Positions 9,354 through 17,056 of a DNA stretch of 64,000 bases are shown piece after piece; position 1 is the stretch's first letter, and each line of letters opens with the position of its first letter. A program made the translations under genes and the position numbers. This DNA is from SFEL01 sp045603585 (lineage in GTDB: Bacteria; Bacillota; Clostridia; Christensenellales; CAG-138): assembly GCA_045603585.1 (NCBI GenBank), contig JAZUMK010000030.1, forward strand, positions 26,414 to 90,413. Direction: 5' to 3'. The notes under the pieces were generated by a model, which saw nothing but the letters and a program-made list of their open reading frames with translations, had not been told where the DNA came from and did no database searches.

Positions 9354-9785
9354 TTAACCGATAACAACCAGAACATCGCCGGAGTTAACAGTAGCGCCCT
9401 TAGCGGTATTTACGGCAGTAACGGTGCCGTTTACTCCTGCGAAGATTTCATTTTCCATCTTCATGGCTTCAAGAATGACAACAACACTGTCTGTGGAGAC
9501 GGTATCGCCAACCTTTACCTTAACATCAAGTACATTGCCGGGCATGGGAGCGGTTATGCTGGTTGCATCAGCAGCAGGAGCAACGGGGACAACGGGAGCT
9601 GCAACGGGAGCAGGAGCTGCAACGGGAGCAGGAGCTGCTGCGGGGGCTGCGCCGGCGGGGACCCTGGTGAGGGGAGTTCTGGAAAGGGAAGTTCTGGAAA
9701 GAGAACGGGCGGGGGAAACTGCACCGACTTCTTCTACTTCAACTTCATAAGAGTTATTGCCTACATTTACGATAAATTTACGCAT
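9354..9785 (-). CDS. gcdC: Biotin carrier subunit of a Na+-type decarboxylase (GcdC/MmdC-like)
   Basis: Biotinyl carrier protein, 143 aa. The C-terminal lipoyl/biotinyl domain carries EAMKMEN with the biotinylated lysine at 109. Before it lies a long Ala/Pro linker (about 43-75), as in the gamma subunits of glutaconyl-CoA and methylmalonyl-CoA decarboxylases. It would move carboxybiotin from the carboxyltransferase (encoded divergently at 17189-18955) to a membrane beta subunit, which is not in this window. It is paired with the OadG-like subunit gene just upstream. The symbol is by analogy with Acidaminococcus gcdC. Confidence 0.88.
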   Translation of the reverse strand: MRKFIVNVGNNSYEVEVEEVGAVSPARSLSRTSLSRTPLTRVPAGAAPAAAPAPVAAPAPVAAPVVPVAPAADATSITAPMPGNVLDVKVKVGDTVSTDSVVVILEAMKMENEIFAGVNGTVTAVNTAKGATVNSGDVLVVIG

Positions 9786-9827
9786 ATATACTTACTATCC
9801 TCCCAAGTTTAATTGTGAAAATTGCTT

Positions 9828-10199
9828 TTATGCTTCGGTCATAATTGCCATTACGGCACCTATGACAGCTATCAGTTCATTCTGATCGGCAGAGCCACTG
9901 CTGATTTTTCTTATGGAACGAATGCGCATTCCTTCCATATTACCATCACAGTAGGAGGCGATTGATGCGGCGATAACGGCATCAAAGAGCTTCCTGTCAG
10001 TATGCATCAGGTCGTTTTCGGCAGGCTGAGAAACAGCGGCTGTCTGGGGCTGACCGCTTGCGGAAGCAGCGGTCTGCTGGGGCTGGGATTTATCCTTGAG
10101 AATGGCGCTCATCAGCTTTGTTAAACAGATGAGGCAAATTAACCCAAAGAATACGGTTCCCATGCCTAAAAACAAAACAAACAAAGCATTAACTTCCAA
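9828..10199 (-). CDS. gcdD: OadG-like small membrane subunit of the biotin decarboxylase (GcdD/MmdD-like)
   Basis: Small protein of 123 aa with one N-terminal membrane helix (about residues 5-27, containing FLGMGTVFFGL), then a Gln/Ala/Ser/Pro linker and a soluble C-terminal part. This is the layout of the delta/OadG subunits that hold sodium-pump decarboxylases together. The start is TTG at 10199, with AAAGGAG 8 bases before; the open frame reaches further upstream, but no other start has a ribosome site. It lies between the crotonase gene and the biotin carrier gene, which fits its role in the same complex. Confidence 0.78.
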   Translation of the reverse strand: MEVNALFVLFLGMGTVFFGLICLICLTKLMSAILKDKSQPQQTAASASGQPQTAAVSQPAENDLMHTDRKLFDAVIAASIASYCDGNMEGMRIRSIRKISSGSADQNELIAVIGAVMAIMTEA

Positions 10200-10340
10200 A
10201 ATAGTATCTCCTTTGTGTTTGATATTCCATTGGCAACGGGTAAAGCTTAGATCGACCGGCTGCAGTGTGTTCGCAATACACAAGCGTGTGCAGCAAAGCA
10301 GTATTTGCGAATGGCGGAGCAGCACATGCAGCAAATATGG

Positions 10341-11111
10341 TTAATCAGTAAAAGCCGGAGGCCGCTTTTCAAGAAAAGCGCTGATACCCTCGGTGTGATC
10401 GGCAGTGGTAAAGGCTTCTTTGAAGCATTCTGCCTCAGCCATGAGGGAAGAATGAAGCTGGTTTTCTATACCGATGTACATTGCCCTTTTGGCTAACGCA
10501 ACGGCGCTTTTACTATTCTTGGCGATAGAAGCAGCGAGAGCCAGACAGTCATCCATAAGGTTTTCAGGTTCGCTCAGCTCATCTGCCAGACCCAGTTCCT
10601 CTGCATCGGCAGCGGCAATGATTTTTGCGGTGCTGATGAGCTGAAAGGCCTTTGAAAAGCCAACGACCCGGGAAAGACGCTGGGTGCCGCCAAAGCCGGG
10701 AATAAGTCCCAGAGTTACTTCGGGGAGACCGAGCTTTGCCTTGGAAGAAACAATGCGCATATCGCAGGCCAGAGCAAGCTCCAATCCGCCGCCCAATGCA
10801 TAACCGTTTACTGCGGCTATAACAGGCTGGGGCAGCTCGGCAATGCCATTAAGCACTCTGTGACCCAGATGGGCAAAGTCCTTGGCTTCTTCTGCGGAGA
10901 ACTTTGACATGGAAGCTATATCGCCGCCTGATGCAAAGGATTTACCTGTGCCGGTAAGAATTATTACCTTAACATCCTTCTGCTGGGAAGCTTCATGAAG
11001 GGCGTTTTCCAGGTCGAGCAGCAGGGATTTATCTATTGCGTTTAAGGTTTCGGGCCTGTTTAGTGTTATGATCGCTGTATTATTCAGCTTTTCAACTGTT
11101 ACGCTTGACAT
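10341..11111 (-). CDS. crt: Enoyl-CoA hydratase (crotonase)
   Basis: Crotonase-fold hydratase, 256 aa. The oxyanion-hole segment ASGGDIASM and the GYALGGGLELALACD motif are present, and the LPEVTLGLIPGFGGTQRL block includes the conserved catalytic Glu. The second Glu of the rat enzyme is Gln, as I recall for clostridial Crt proteins, so this is not a defect. Likely reaction: crotonyl-CoA to 3-hydroxybutyryl-CoA, or hydration of 3-methylglutaconyl-CoA if the branched route applies. It lies 9 bases after hbd in the operon. Confidence 0.93.
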   Translation of the reverse strand: MSSVTVEKLNNTAIITLNRPETLNAIDKSLLLDLENALHEASQQKDVKVIILTGTGKSFASGGDIASMSKFSAEEAKDFAHLGHRVLNGIAELPQPVIAAVNGYALGGGLELALACDMRIVSSKAKLGLPEVTLGLIPGFGGTQRLSRVVGFSKAFQLISTAKIIAAADAEELGLADELSEPENLMDDCLALAASIAKNSKSAVALAKRAMYIGIENQLHSSLMAEAECFKEAFTTADHTEGISAFLEKRPPAFTD

Positions 11112-11120
11112 GCCGGACCT

Positions 11121-11963
11121 CTATTGATAGGTATAGAAGCCGCGGCCGGACTTTTTACCGTATCTGCCCGCTTCAACATACTGACGAAGCAGGGGGCAGG
11201 GACGATACTTGGGATCGCCATAGCCTTTGTACATGATCTCCAGTACAGAGAGGATGGTATCAAGGCCGATGAAGTCAGCAAGCTGAAGGGGACCCATGGG
11301 GTGAGCCATACCCAGCTTCATGATTTCGTCAATGCCTTCGGGAGTGGCAACGCCTTCGTATACGCAGTAGATCGCCTCGTTAATCATAACCTGTAGAACC
11401 CTATTGGAAACAAAACCGGGAACATCACGTACTTCAATGGCAACCTTACCCATTTCCTCGCTGGTTTTGCAAACAAAATCGGTGGTTTCCTGATCGGTTT
11501 CAAGGCCGCGGATAACTTCTACCAGGGTCTTTACAGGAACGGGATTCATAAAGTGCATGCCAATAACCTTCTCGGGACGCTTGGTAACGGCTGCAATGCT
11601 GGTGATAGGGAGGGAGGAGGTATTGGTGGCAAAGATGGTCTCAGGCTTGCAGATCTCATCCAGCTGCTTGAAAACGCTGCTCTTGATCTCCATGTTTTCG
11701 ATGATGGCTTCAATTACCAGATCGCAGTCAGCAGCATCCTGCAGGGAGGAAGAGGTGGTCAGCTTGCTGAGAACTTCTTCTTTTCTTTCTGCGGGGATCT
11801 TGCCCTTGTCCACATTCCTCTGCAGATTGCCGGCAATATAGGCCATACCCTTTTCAAGGGCTGCGGCTGCAGTGTCGGAGAGGATGGTATCATAGCCTGC
11901 CTGTGCACAGCACTGTGCAATACCGCTGCCCATCTGGCCAGCGCCTAATACAAAAACTTTCAT
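11121..11963 (-). CDS. hbd: 3-hydroxybutyryl-CoA dehydrogenase
   Basis: NAD(P)-dependent 3-hydroxyacyl-CoA dehydrogenase, 280 aa. The Rossmann motif GAGQMGSGI is at the N-terminus, and the ATNTSSLPIT, GMHFMNPVP (catalytic His) and DVPGFVSNR blocks are all present. AAGGAG precedes the ATG. It is placed between the thiolase and crotonase genes, the order expected for interconversion of acetoacetyl-CoA and crotonyl-CoA. A second, more divergent member is encoded at 26322-27194. Confidence 0.95.
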   Translation of the reverse strand: MKVFVLGAGQMGSGIAQCCAQAGYDTILSDTAAAALEKGMAYIAGNLQRNVDKGKIPAERKEEVLSKLTTSSSLQDAADCDLVIEAIIENMEIKSSVFKQLDEICKPETIFATNTSSLPITSIAAVTKRPEKVIGMHFMNPVPVKTLVEVIRGLETDQETTDFVCKTSEEMGKVAIEVRDVPGFVSNRVLQVMINEAIYCVYEGVATPEGIDEIMKLGMAHPMGPLQLADFIGLDTILSVLEIMYKGYGDPKYRPCPLLRQYVEAGRYGKKSGRGFYTYQ

Positions 11964-11995
11964 GTGTTACTCCTTAAAGGTATTGTTTATCTTGG

Positions 11996-13189
11996 TTAAT
12001 CGTCTATAGTTACATAAACAGCGTCGCCCTGAGCCATTGCGGAGCATATTGCGCATATGCCGCTCTTCTTGCCGGAACGCCTGAGCTCGTAAATAAGGGT
12101 CATAAGGATTCGTGCGCCGGTTGCGCCGATGGGATGTCCTACGGCTACTGCACCGCCGTTTACATTTACCCTTTCATTGCGGGTTTCGTCGTCCATGCCG
12201 ATGACCTTGCAGCTTACCAAGGGAACGGCGGCAAAGGCTTCGTTTATCTCATACAGATCCACGTCCTTGTAGCTCAAATTGTTCTTCTTGAGCAGCTTGG
12301 AGGTTGCAAGCCCGGGGACTGTGGAAATCAGATGGGACTGCTGGGCAGCCTGTGAATAATCGCGTATGGTGGCCAGTATGGGAGCGCCAAGCTCTTCGGC
12401 CTTTTCTCTTGACATAATTACTATTGCAGAAGCGCCGTCATTGGTGCCGGGAGCATTGCCGGCGGTAACAGTGCCGTCAGGAATGAATACCGGCTTAAGG
12501 GCGGCCAGACCTTCAAGCGTGGAATCGGGTCTGGGAGATTCGTCCTTATCCATTACCATGGTGCCTTTGCGGGTTTTAATGGTAACAGGGAAGCGCTCAT
12601 CATCGAATTTATGGGCGGCTTCACCTGCGGCCCACAGTTTCTGGGAACGGAGAGCCCATTCATCCTGCATTTCTCTGGTTACGCCGTATTCTACGGCAAC
12701 TTTGCCGCCTATAACGGCCATGTGAACTTTATTTTCGGGGCAGGTAAGGCCGTCGTAAAGCATGGAGTCTTCCAGAGCAACGGAACCCATACGGGTGCCC
12801 CAACGGGTTCCAAGGGAAAGATAGGGGAGATTGCTCATGCTTTCCATGCCGCCTGCAACGATGATATCGGCATCGCCTGCTTTTATCATCTGTGCGCCCA
12901 AAACAACGGCTTTGAGAGCAGAGCCGCAAGCCTTGTTGATTGTCAGCGCGGGTACGTCGTGAGGAATACCGCCCAAAATAGATGCCTGTCGTCCGGGGAC
13001 CTGACCTGCGCCATCGGGCACTACGATACCCATGATGGTCTCATCCACCATGCTGCCTTCAATGCCTGCACGGGCAAGTGCCTCACGTATAGCCATGCCG
13101 CCAAGTTCTGCTACGCTGATGTCCTTGAGCATACCGCCGAACTTGCCGAATGGGGTTCGTGCTGCGCTTACAACTACAACTTCCTTCAT
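11996..13189 (-). CDS. thlA: Acetyl-CoA C-acetyltransferase (thiolase)
   Basis: Biosynthetic-type thiolase, 397 aa. The nucleophilic Cys lies in INKACGSALKA near residue 89, the GHPIGATGAR His motif is near 350, and the second Cys is in GICAICSAMAQGD. This last block differs from the common CxGGGxG form but keeps the Cys. The ATG follows AAAGGAG at a rather long 13-base spacing. It would condense two acetyl-CoA to acetoacetyl-CoA or cleave it. It is one of two thiolase-fold genes in the operon. Confidence 0.92.
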   Translation of the reverse strand: MKEVVVVSAARTPFGKFGGMLKDISVAELGGMAIREALARAGIEGSMVDETIMGIVVPDGAGQVPGRQASILGGIPHDVPALTINKACGSALKAVVLGAQMIKAGDADIIVAGGMESMSNLPYLSLGTRWGTRMGSVALEDSMLYDGLTCPENKVHMAVIGGKVAVEYGVTREMQDEWALRSQKLWAAGEAAHKFDDERFPVTIKTRKGTMVMDKDESPRPDSTLEGLAALKPVFIPDGTVTAGNAPGTNDGASAIVIMSREKAEELGAPILATIRDYSQAAQQSHLISTVPGLATSKLLKKNNLSYKDVDLYEINEAFAAVPLVSCKVIGMDDETRNERVNVNGGAVAVGHPIGATGARILMTLIYELRRSGKKSGICAICSAMAQGDAVYVTIDD

Positions 13190-13213
13190 ATGAATGTAAA
13201 TACTCCTTTAATG

Positions 13214-13426
13214 TTACCCCCAGATATTGAAGCCATCGTCATCCATGTTGATTTCCTTCAGCAGGCAACGACTTCCGCCGGGGCAATCCGTTTTCTTATT
13301 GCAGTCTACGGGCTGTTCAAATGCATCTATCTGACAGCCCCCGCCATTATTGGCCGAAACCAGGATGGTGAGGGTGACCTCACCACCGATTTCGCACCTT
13401 TTTGTCATTTTGTATTCAAATTCCAT
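13214..13426 (-). CDS. Small cysteine-rich protein of unknown function
   Basis: A 70-aa reading frame fills the gap between the two thiolase genes (7 bases after one stop, 24 before the next start codon). It has five cysteines (11, 31, 42, 48, 54), three of them in a C-x5-C-x5-C spacing, a central Gly/Asn stretch and an acidic C-terminus. There is no signal peptide or membrane segment. Its ribosome site is weak, which suggests translational coupling to the upstream gene. I recognise no family. A metal- or Fe-S-binding accessory subunit for the neighbouring thiolase-like enzyme is possible, but that is only inference. Confidence 0.6.
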   Translation of the reverse strand: MEFEYKMTKRCEIGGEVTLTILVSANNGGGCQIDAFEQPVDCNKKTDCPGGSRCLLKEINMDDDGFNIWG

Positions 13427-13433
13427 TGGCTGC

Positions 13434-14612
13434 TTAGCCTAAGTCCATACCGCAGATGGTTATACCGGCTACGCAGCAGTAGGGACGGCCGCCCATGTTA
13501 TGGGTCATGCCCAGACGTACGTTTTCTCTCTGACGCTTGCCGGCCTTGCCGTGGAACTGGAGCCACATTTCGTAGATCATCCTCAGGCCGCTGGCGCCGA
13601 TGGGGTGACCGAAAGACTTGAGGCCACCGTCAATATTGATGGGCAGCTTGCCGTCTCTGTCATACTTGCCGTCCATGAAGTCCTTCCAGCCCTGACCGCG
13701 TTCACTGAAACCGAGGTCTTCGCTGATGAGCAGCTCGGTGATGGTGAAGCAGTCGTGCACTTCGGCAAGGCTGATCTGCTCCTTGGGGTTGGTTACACCG
13801 GCTTCCTTATAGGCGGCCTGTGCGGCATTGATGGTTTCGGAAACGTAGGTAAAGTCGTACTTGGAGCTCTTCTTGTTAAAGCCGTTGCCGGAGGCGATCT
13901 GCAGAGCCTTTACATACATGGGATCCTTGCGGTAGTTCTTTGCAAGGCTGGCTCTGGTAACGATGGCGCAGGAGCAGCCGTCGGATACGCCGGAGCAGTC
14001 CATTACGGTGAGGGGATATGCTATGTAAGGCATATTCAGTATCTTTTCCATGGGAACTTCCTTACGGTACATTGCCTTGGGGGTAAGTGCGCCGTTGGAA
14101 TGGTTCTTGAAGGAAATATGAGCAAGTGCCTCGTGAAGCTGCTCGCCGCTGATGCCGTACTTATGGGCATAGGCAGAAGCGCACAGGGAGAAGGCAGCGG
14201 GAGTGGACATGAAGGGTTCGGTCATGTCGGACTCAACGTGGGGTACAACCAATCCGCTGTAACCGCCGTCCTTAAGCTTTTCAGCGCCGATGGCCATGGC
14301 AACATCGCAGGCGCCGGAAGCTACTGCGTAGCATGCGTTGCGGAAGGCATCGGTGCCGGAGCAGCACTTGTTTTCCAGGCGGGTTACGGGCTTGTATTCG
14401 CTCATCAGTCTGGTGGATAGAGCATCGCCTGCAAGGCCGGATTCAAAAGTGCCGAACCAGAATGCGTCAATATCCTTAAGCTCGATACCGGCATCCTTCA
14501 GGGCCTCCTGAGATGCTTCTACGATAAGATCTTCAAGGCTGGCATCAAAGCGCTCTCCAAAATAGCTGCAGCCCATGCCGATAACGGCACATTGATCGCG
14601 TATACTTGCCAT
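13434..14612 (-). CDS. Thiolase-like acyl-CoA acetyltransferase (SCP2/lipid-transfer thiolase subgroup)
   Basis: Thiolase-fold enzyme, 392 aa, of the SCP2-thiolase/BbsB-like subgroup. The nucleophile region is NKCCSGTDA (Cys near 84), and the catalytic His motif SFGHPIGASGLR is present. The C-terminal block THNMGGRPYCC replaces the usual CxGGGxG. The ATG at 14612 is preceded by AAAGGAGG at 8 bases; this site overlaps the end of the upstream gene. Enzymes of this subgroup generally need a separate DUF35 partner. Here the DUF35 domain is fused to the neighbouring HMG-CoA-synthase-like protein. Substrate unknown. Confidence 0.85.
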   Translation of the reverse strand: MASIRDQCAVIGMGCSYFGERFDASLEDLIVEASQEALKDAGIELKDIDAFWFGTFESGLAGDALSTRLMSEYKPVTRLENKCCSGTDAFRNACYAVASGACDVAMAIGAEKLKDGGYSGLVVPHVESDMTEPFMSTPAAFSLCASAYAHKYGISGEQLHEALAHISFKNHSNGALTPKAMYRKEVPMEKILNMPYIAYPLTVMDCSGVSDGCSCAIVTRASLAKNYRKDPMYVKALQIASGNGFNKKSSKYDFTYVSETINAAQAAYKEAGVTNPKEQISLAEVHDCFTITELLISEDLGFSERGQGWKDFMDGKYDRDGKLPINIDGGLKSFGHPIGASGLRMIYEMWLQFHGKAGKRQRENVRLGMTHNMGGRPYCCVAGITICGMDLG

Positions 14613-14613
14613 A

Positions 14614-16032
14614 TTAGTTGCCTCCTTTTTCACGCTTCAAAACGGATTTCCAGTAATATGTGCGAATTCCGTCTACATTCTGCAGACAGCGGAAGGACAT
14701 ATCGACTTCCTTGCCGATGGCGATTTCCTCGGGCTCACAGTCCACGATGTTGGTGAAGATGCGGCCGCCGCCTTCGTAGTCAATAACGGCGATCATGCTT
14801 GGGGGATCTTCGGAAACGGTGATCTTATCTACGGTATAGGTGGCGATGGTACCCTTCCTGCCAAGGAAGCGGTAGGGCTCATTCTGGTCTACGCTGTAGC
14901 ACTCAAGGCAGGTACGTGCACCGGGATATTGAACGGCTCCGCAAACCTTGCAGCGAGTGCCGTAAAGGGCAAAATTCTTGCCGGGAACACGGTAGTATTC
15001 AGGCAGAGACATACGCCTGAGGGGAGGGCGGCGCTGGGGCTCAGTGGTGAGAAGTCTGCGCCAGCGGAGGTACTTTTCATAGGGCATGGAGGTACGCTTA
15101 TGCTCGATGCTGTACTTTACTCTCTTGGGAATAGAGGCAACTGCATCGGTGGTTTCAAATACCATAGCATCCACGCCTTCGCCGTAGCCCAGGAAAAGGA
15201 TCTTGTCGCCGGGGTTGCTGTTTTCCAGTGCGGAGCACAGCATCAGAGGAGCTGCGGCACAGCCGGTGTTGCCAACCATATCGTACATATTTTCCTGAAC
15301 CTGTTCAGGAGTGAAGCCCAGAGCCTTGGCCATGTCGCCCTGATAACGGGCGGTATGGGCATATATAACGGCTTTGGTGATATCCTTGGTTTCAAGGCCG
15401 CACTTTTCAAGAACCTTCTGAGCGGCTTCCTTCATCAGGGGCATGTACTGCTGAGTGATGGCAAAGCGCTCTTCCCAGCTCTTTACGAAGGGCTCGCCTT
15501 CGGATCTCCACAGATCAAAGAAGTCTCTGGAAATGGAAACGCTGCCCTTCAGCTCTGCAATAAGATCGCTGCTGCCGATTACGAATGCAGCTGCGCCATC
15601 GCCGAAAAGAAGTTCATTTGCGCCGTCGGCAAATGCGGTTCTGCAGTCAGCAGCGGCAACCAGAACGTCGTCGCCCTTTTCTGCATCGGCAAAGGCAGAC
15701 AGCATAGCAGTGGAACCGCAGCGAAGAGAGCTGGCAAAGTCAGCGGTCTTAACATCGGTACCCATGTCCAGTGCAGCAGCCACAACTGTGGAGCACTGTT
15801 TTTCTTTGTAGGGAAGGGTGGTGGAGGCCAAGTAGATGCCGTTTACAGAGGGGGATTCCTCCAGTCCGCAGCAGTCAACCGCAGCGGCAACAGCCATAGT
15901 GATGCTGTCTTCGTCATAGCTGGCAACTGCCTTTTCACCGCGCTCTCCCTTTTTGGAATAAGCGTCGCAGATGCGTTTGCGTTCCAATCTGTTGAAAGGA
16001 ATGTAAACACCGCAGGATTTAATACCTGTCAC
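14614..16032 (-). CDS. HMG-CoA-synthase-like condensing enzyme fused to a DUF35 zinc-ribbon/OB domain
   Basis: First gene of the acyl-CoA operon, 472 aa. Residues 1-300 have the HMG-CoA synthase/ketoacyl synthase III fold, with a candidate nucleophile C105 (SSLRCGSTA), H226 (AHTARY) and N255 (VGNTGCAA). Residues 340-465 are a DUF35 module: a zinc ribbon with C361, C364, C375 and C378, then an OB fold. In archaea, separate thiolase, DUF35 and HMG-CoA synthase proteins form one complex; here two of the three are one chain, next to a thiolase gene. The Glu expected at the general-acid position of true HMG-CoA synthases appears to be Thr (position 71). The product may therefore not be HMG-CoA. 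Confidence 0.85.
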   Translation of the reverse strand: MTGIKSCGVYIPFNRLERKRICDAYSKKGERGEKAVASYDEDSITMAVAAAVDCCGLEESPSVNGIYLASTTLPYKEKQCSTVVAAALDMGTDVKTADFASSLRCGSTAMLSAFADAEKGDDVLVAAADCRTAFADGANELLFGDGAAAFVIGSSDLIAELKGSVSISRDFFDLWRSEGEPFVKSWEERFAITQQYMPLMKEAAQKVLEKCGLETKDITKAVIYAHTARYQGDMAKALGFTPEQVQENMYDMVGNTGCAAAPLMLCSALENSNPGDKILFLGYGEGVDAMVFETTDAVASIPKRVKYSIEHKRTSMPYEKYLRWRRLLTTEPQRRPPLRRMSLPEYYRVPGKNFALYGTRCKVCGAVQYPGARTCLECYSVDQNEPYRFLGRKGTIATYTVDKITVSEDPPSMIAVIDYEGGGRIFTNIVDCEPEEIAIGKEVDMSFRCLQNVDGIRTYYWKSVLKREKGGN

Positions 16033-16111
16033 TCTAATTTTCCTCCTTTATATTTTTAAAATAATTTCTTCTGACCAGAAGAAGATGACGGCAAATTTAT
16101 TTTACATAAAA

Positions 16112-16140
16112 AGTGTAGCATTGGCGGATTTTAAAGTCAA
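16112..16140 (-). promoter_or_regulatory. Promoter of the acyl-CoA operon (cassette A, outward)
   Basis: On the minus strand, -35 TTGACT (16140-16135), a 17-base spacer and -10 TACACT (16117-16112) lie 80 bases before the start of the first operon gene. The -35 context TTGTCAATGATTTTTCTTGACTTT recurs in three other cassettes. Confidence 0.82.
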
Positions 16141-16149
16141 GAAAAATCA

Positions 16150-16178
16150 TTGACAAATATAAAAATACGAGATATAAT
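16150..16178 (+). promoter_or_regulatory. Promoter of tetR (cassette A, inward)
   Basis: Perfect consensus: TTGACA at 16150-16155, a 17-base spacer and TATAAT at 16173-16178. The operator candidate begins 19 bases after the -10, where a repressor would block initiation or early elongation, consistent with autoregulation. Confidence 0.85.
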
Positions 16179-16196
16179 TATAATTTTAGTATTCAC

Positions 16197-16213
16197 TTAA
16201 GGTTTCATTGAAA
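16197..16213. promoter_or_regulatory. Operator candidate, copy A
   Basis: TTAAGGTTTCATTGAAA contains the odd-centred palindrome TTTCA-N-TGAAA. The same 17 bases occur exactly, inverted, at 17023-17039 on the other side of tetR. It is probably the binding site of the TetR protein encoded between them. Confidence 0.75.
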
Positions 16214-16365
16214 AAGCCAACGAGTTCAACACTTGCACATATTCTCAAAATGATGTATTATCTTGTTACATTCGGCGGAGAAATGGCGCAATAATGTGAG
16301 ATTGTCTCATTTTTTAGAGTTGCCGCCCGGGTAAATACCATAAGTTAGGAGGAGTTGCATTCAGC

Positions 16366-16968
16366 ATGGAACACACCCCAATTAAAAAACGTAAACAGCA
16401 AGCAATTGAAACAAAGGAGCGTATCTATAATGCCACCATCAGCCTGATCAGGGAGCGTGGATTCAGCAATGTCCTGATGGAGGATATTACAAAGGCGGCG
16501 GGCGTATCTGCAGGATTGTTTTATAACTATTTTGCCAATAAGGCAGATGTTATTACCGAGGCATTCTGCTATCGCAGCTGTAAGTATTACGATGCTATGG
16601 AGCAGGAGCTGCAGGATATAGAGGGCATAGCAAAGCTTCGAATGATAATAAAGCATATGGCCACTCTGCGTCAGGAAATATACGATAAAGAAGAGCTGAG
16701 ATATCACCATGTAAACATTCTTGAGACACATAAGCGCCTTGAGGATGTTAGGGAAAACAGCAGCAAACTTCATAAAATGATAATGGAATCTCTTACGGAG
16801 GCGAAGGCCGCCGGTGAGATCCCTGCAGCAATGGACATAGATAATATGTGCAATGTTGTAATGCTGGTGCTCAGAGGGGCCACATGGGAGTATCTGGCTG
16901 CTACAGGAGAATATCCATTTGAAGAGCGGACCTGGGACATAATTTCAGGCTATATTAAGGGAATATAA
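16366..16968 (+). CDS. TetR/AcrR family transcriptional regulator
   Basis: One-component repressor, 200 aa. The N-terminal HTH (about residues 14-60) is of standard TetR form, with LMEDITKAAGVSAGLFYNYF as recognition core. The C-terminal ligand domain is helical and not assignable. GGAGGAG precedes the ATG. It stands between the acyl-CoA operon and the gcdA operon and is flanked by two exact inverted copies of a palindromic site, so it very likely controls both and itself. Fatty-acid TetR regulators often sense acyl-CoA; the ligand here is unknown. The related promoter cassettes near 26 kb suggest a wider regulon. Confidence 0.92.
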   Translation: MEHTPIKKRKQQAIETKERIYNATISLIRERGFSNVLMEDITKAAGVSAGLFYNYFANKADVITEAFCYRSCKYYDAMEQELQDIEGIAKLRMIIKHMATLRQEIYDKEELRYHHVNILETHKRLEDVRENSSKLHKMIMESLTEAKAAGEIPAAMDIDNMCNVVMLVLRGATWEYLAATGEYPFEERTWDIISGYIKGI

Positions 16969-16983
16969 TTGAAATATAACATA

Positions 16984-17006
16984 AAAGCGGCATAAAGCCG
17001 CTTTTT
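16984..17006 (+). terminator. Terminator of tetR
   Basis: An AAAGCGGC stem with its complement and a 5-nt loop are followed by a T run, 15 bases past the tetR stop. Confidence 0.85.
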
Positions 17007-17022
17007 GCATGTTCGCTGATTA

Positions 17023-17039
17023 TTTCAATGAAACCTTAA
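17023..17039. promoter_or_regulatory. Operator candidate, copy B
   Basis: TTTCAATGAAACCTTAA is the exact reverse complement of copy A at 16197-16213. A looser repeat (TAAAGGTTTTATTTCAA on the minus strand) lies next to it, at about 17040-17057. Confidence 0.75.
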
Positions 17040-17056
17040 TTGAAATAAAACCTTTA

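Larger units (their letters stand above)
16033..16365. other. Divergent regulatory region between the acyl-CoA operon and tetR
   Basis: This 333-base gap holds two back-to-back sigma-A type promoters, with -35 boxes 9 bases apart, and a TetR-operator candidate (listed separately). The remaining 16214-16340 is a long leader before tetR with no recognised riboswitch or small gene. Confidence 0.8.

Noticed and set aside
10341..11111. Loss of the second catalytic Glu (Gln instead) in the crotonase
   Set aside because: Clostridial crotonases, as I recall them, have Gln at the same place, so it is no sign of inactivity.
14614..16032. Calling the first operon gene mvaS (true HMG-CoA synthase)
   Set aside because: The catalytic Glu appears to be missing and the domain architecture differs; only an HMG-CoA-synthase-like name is justified.
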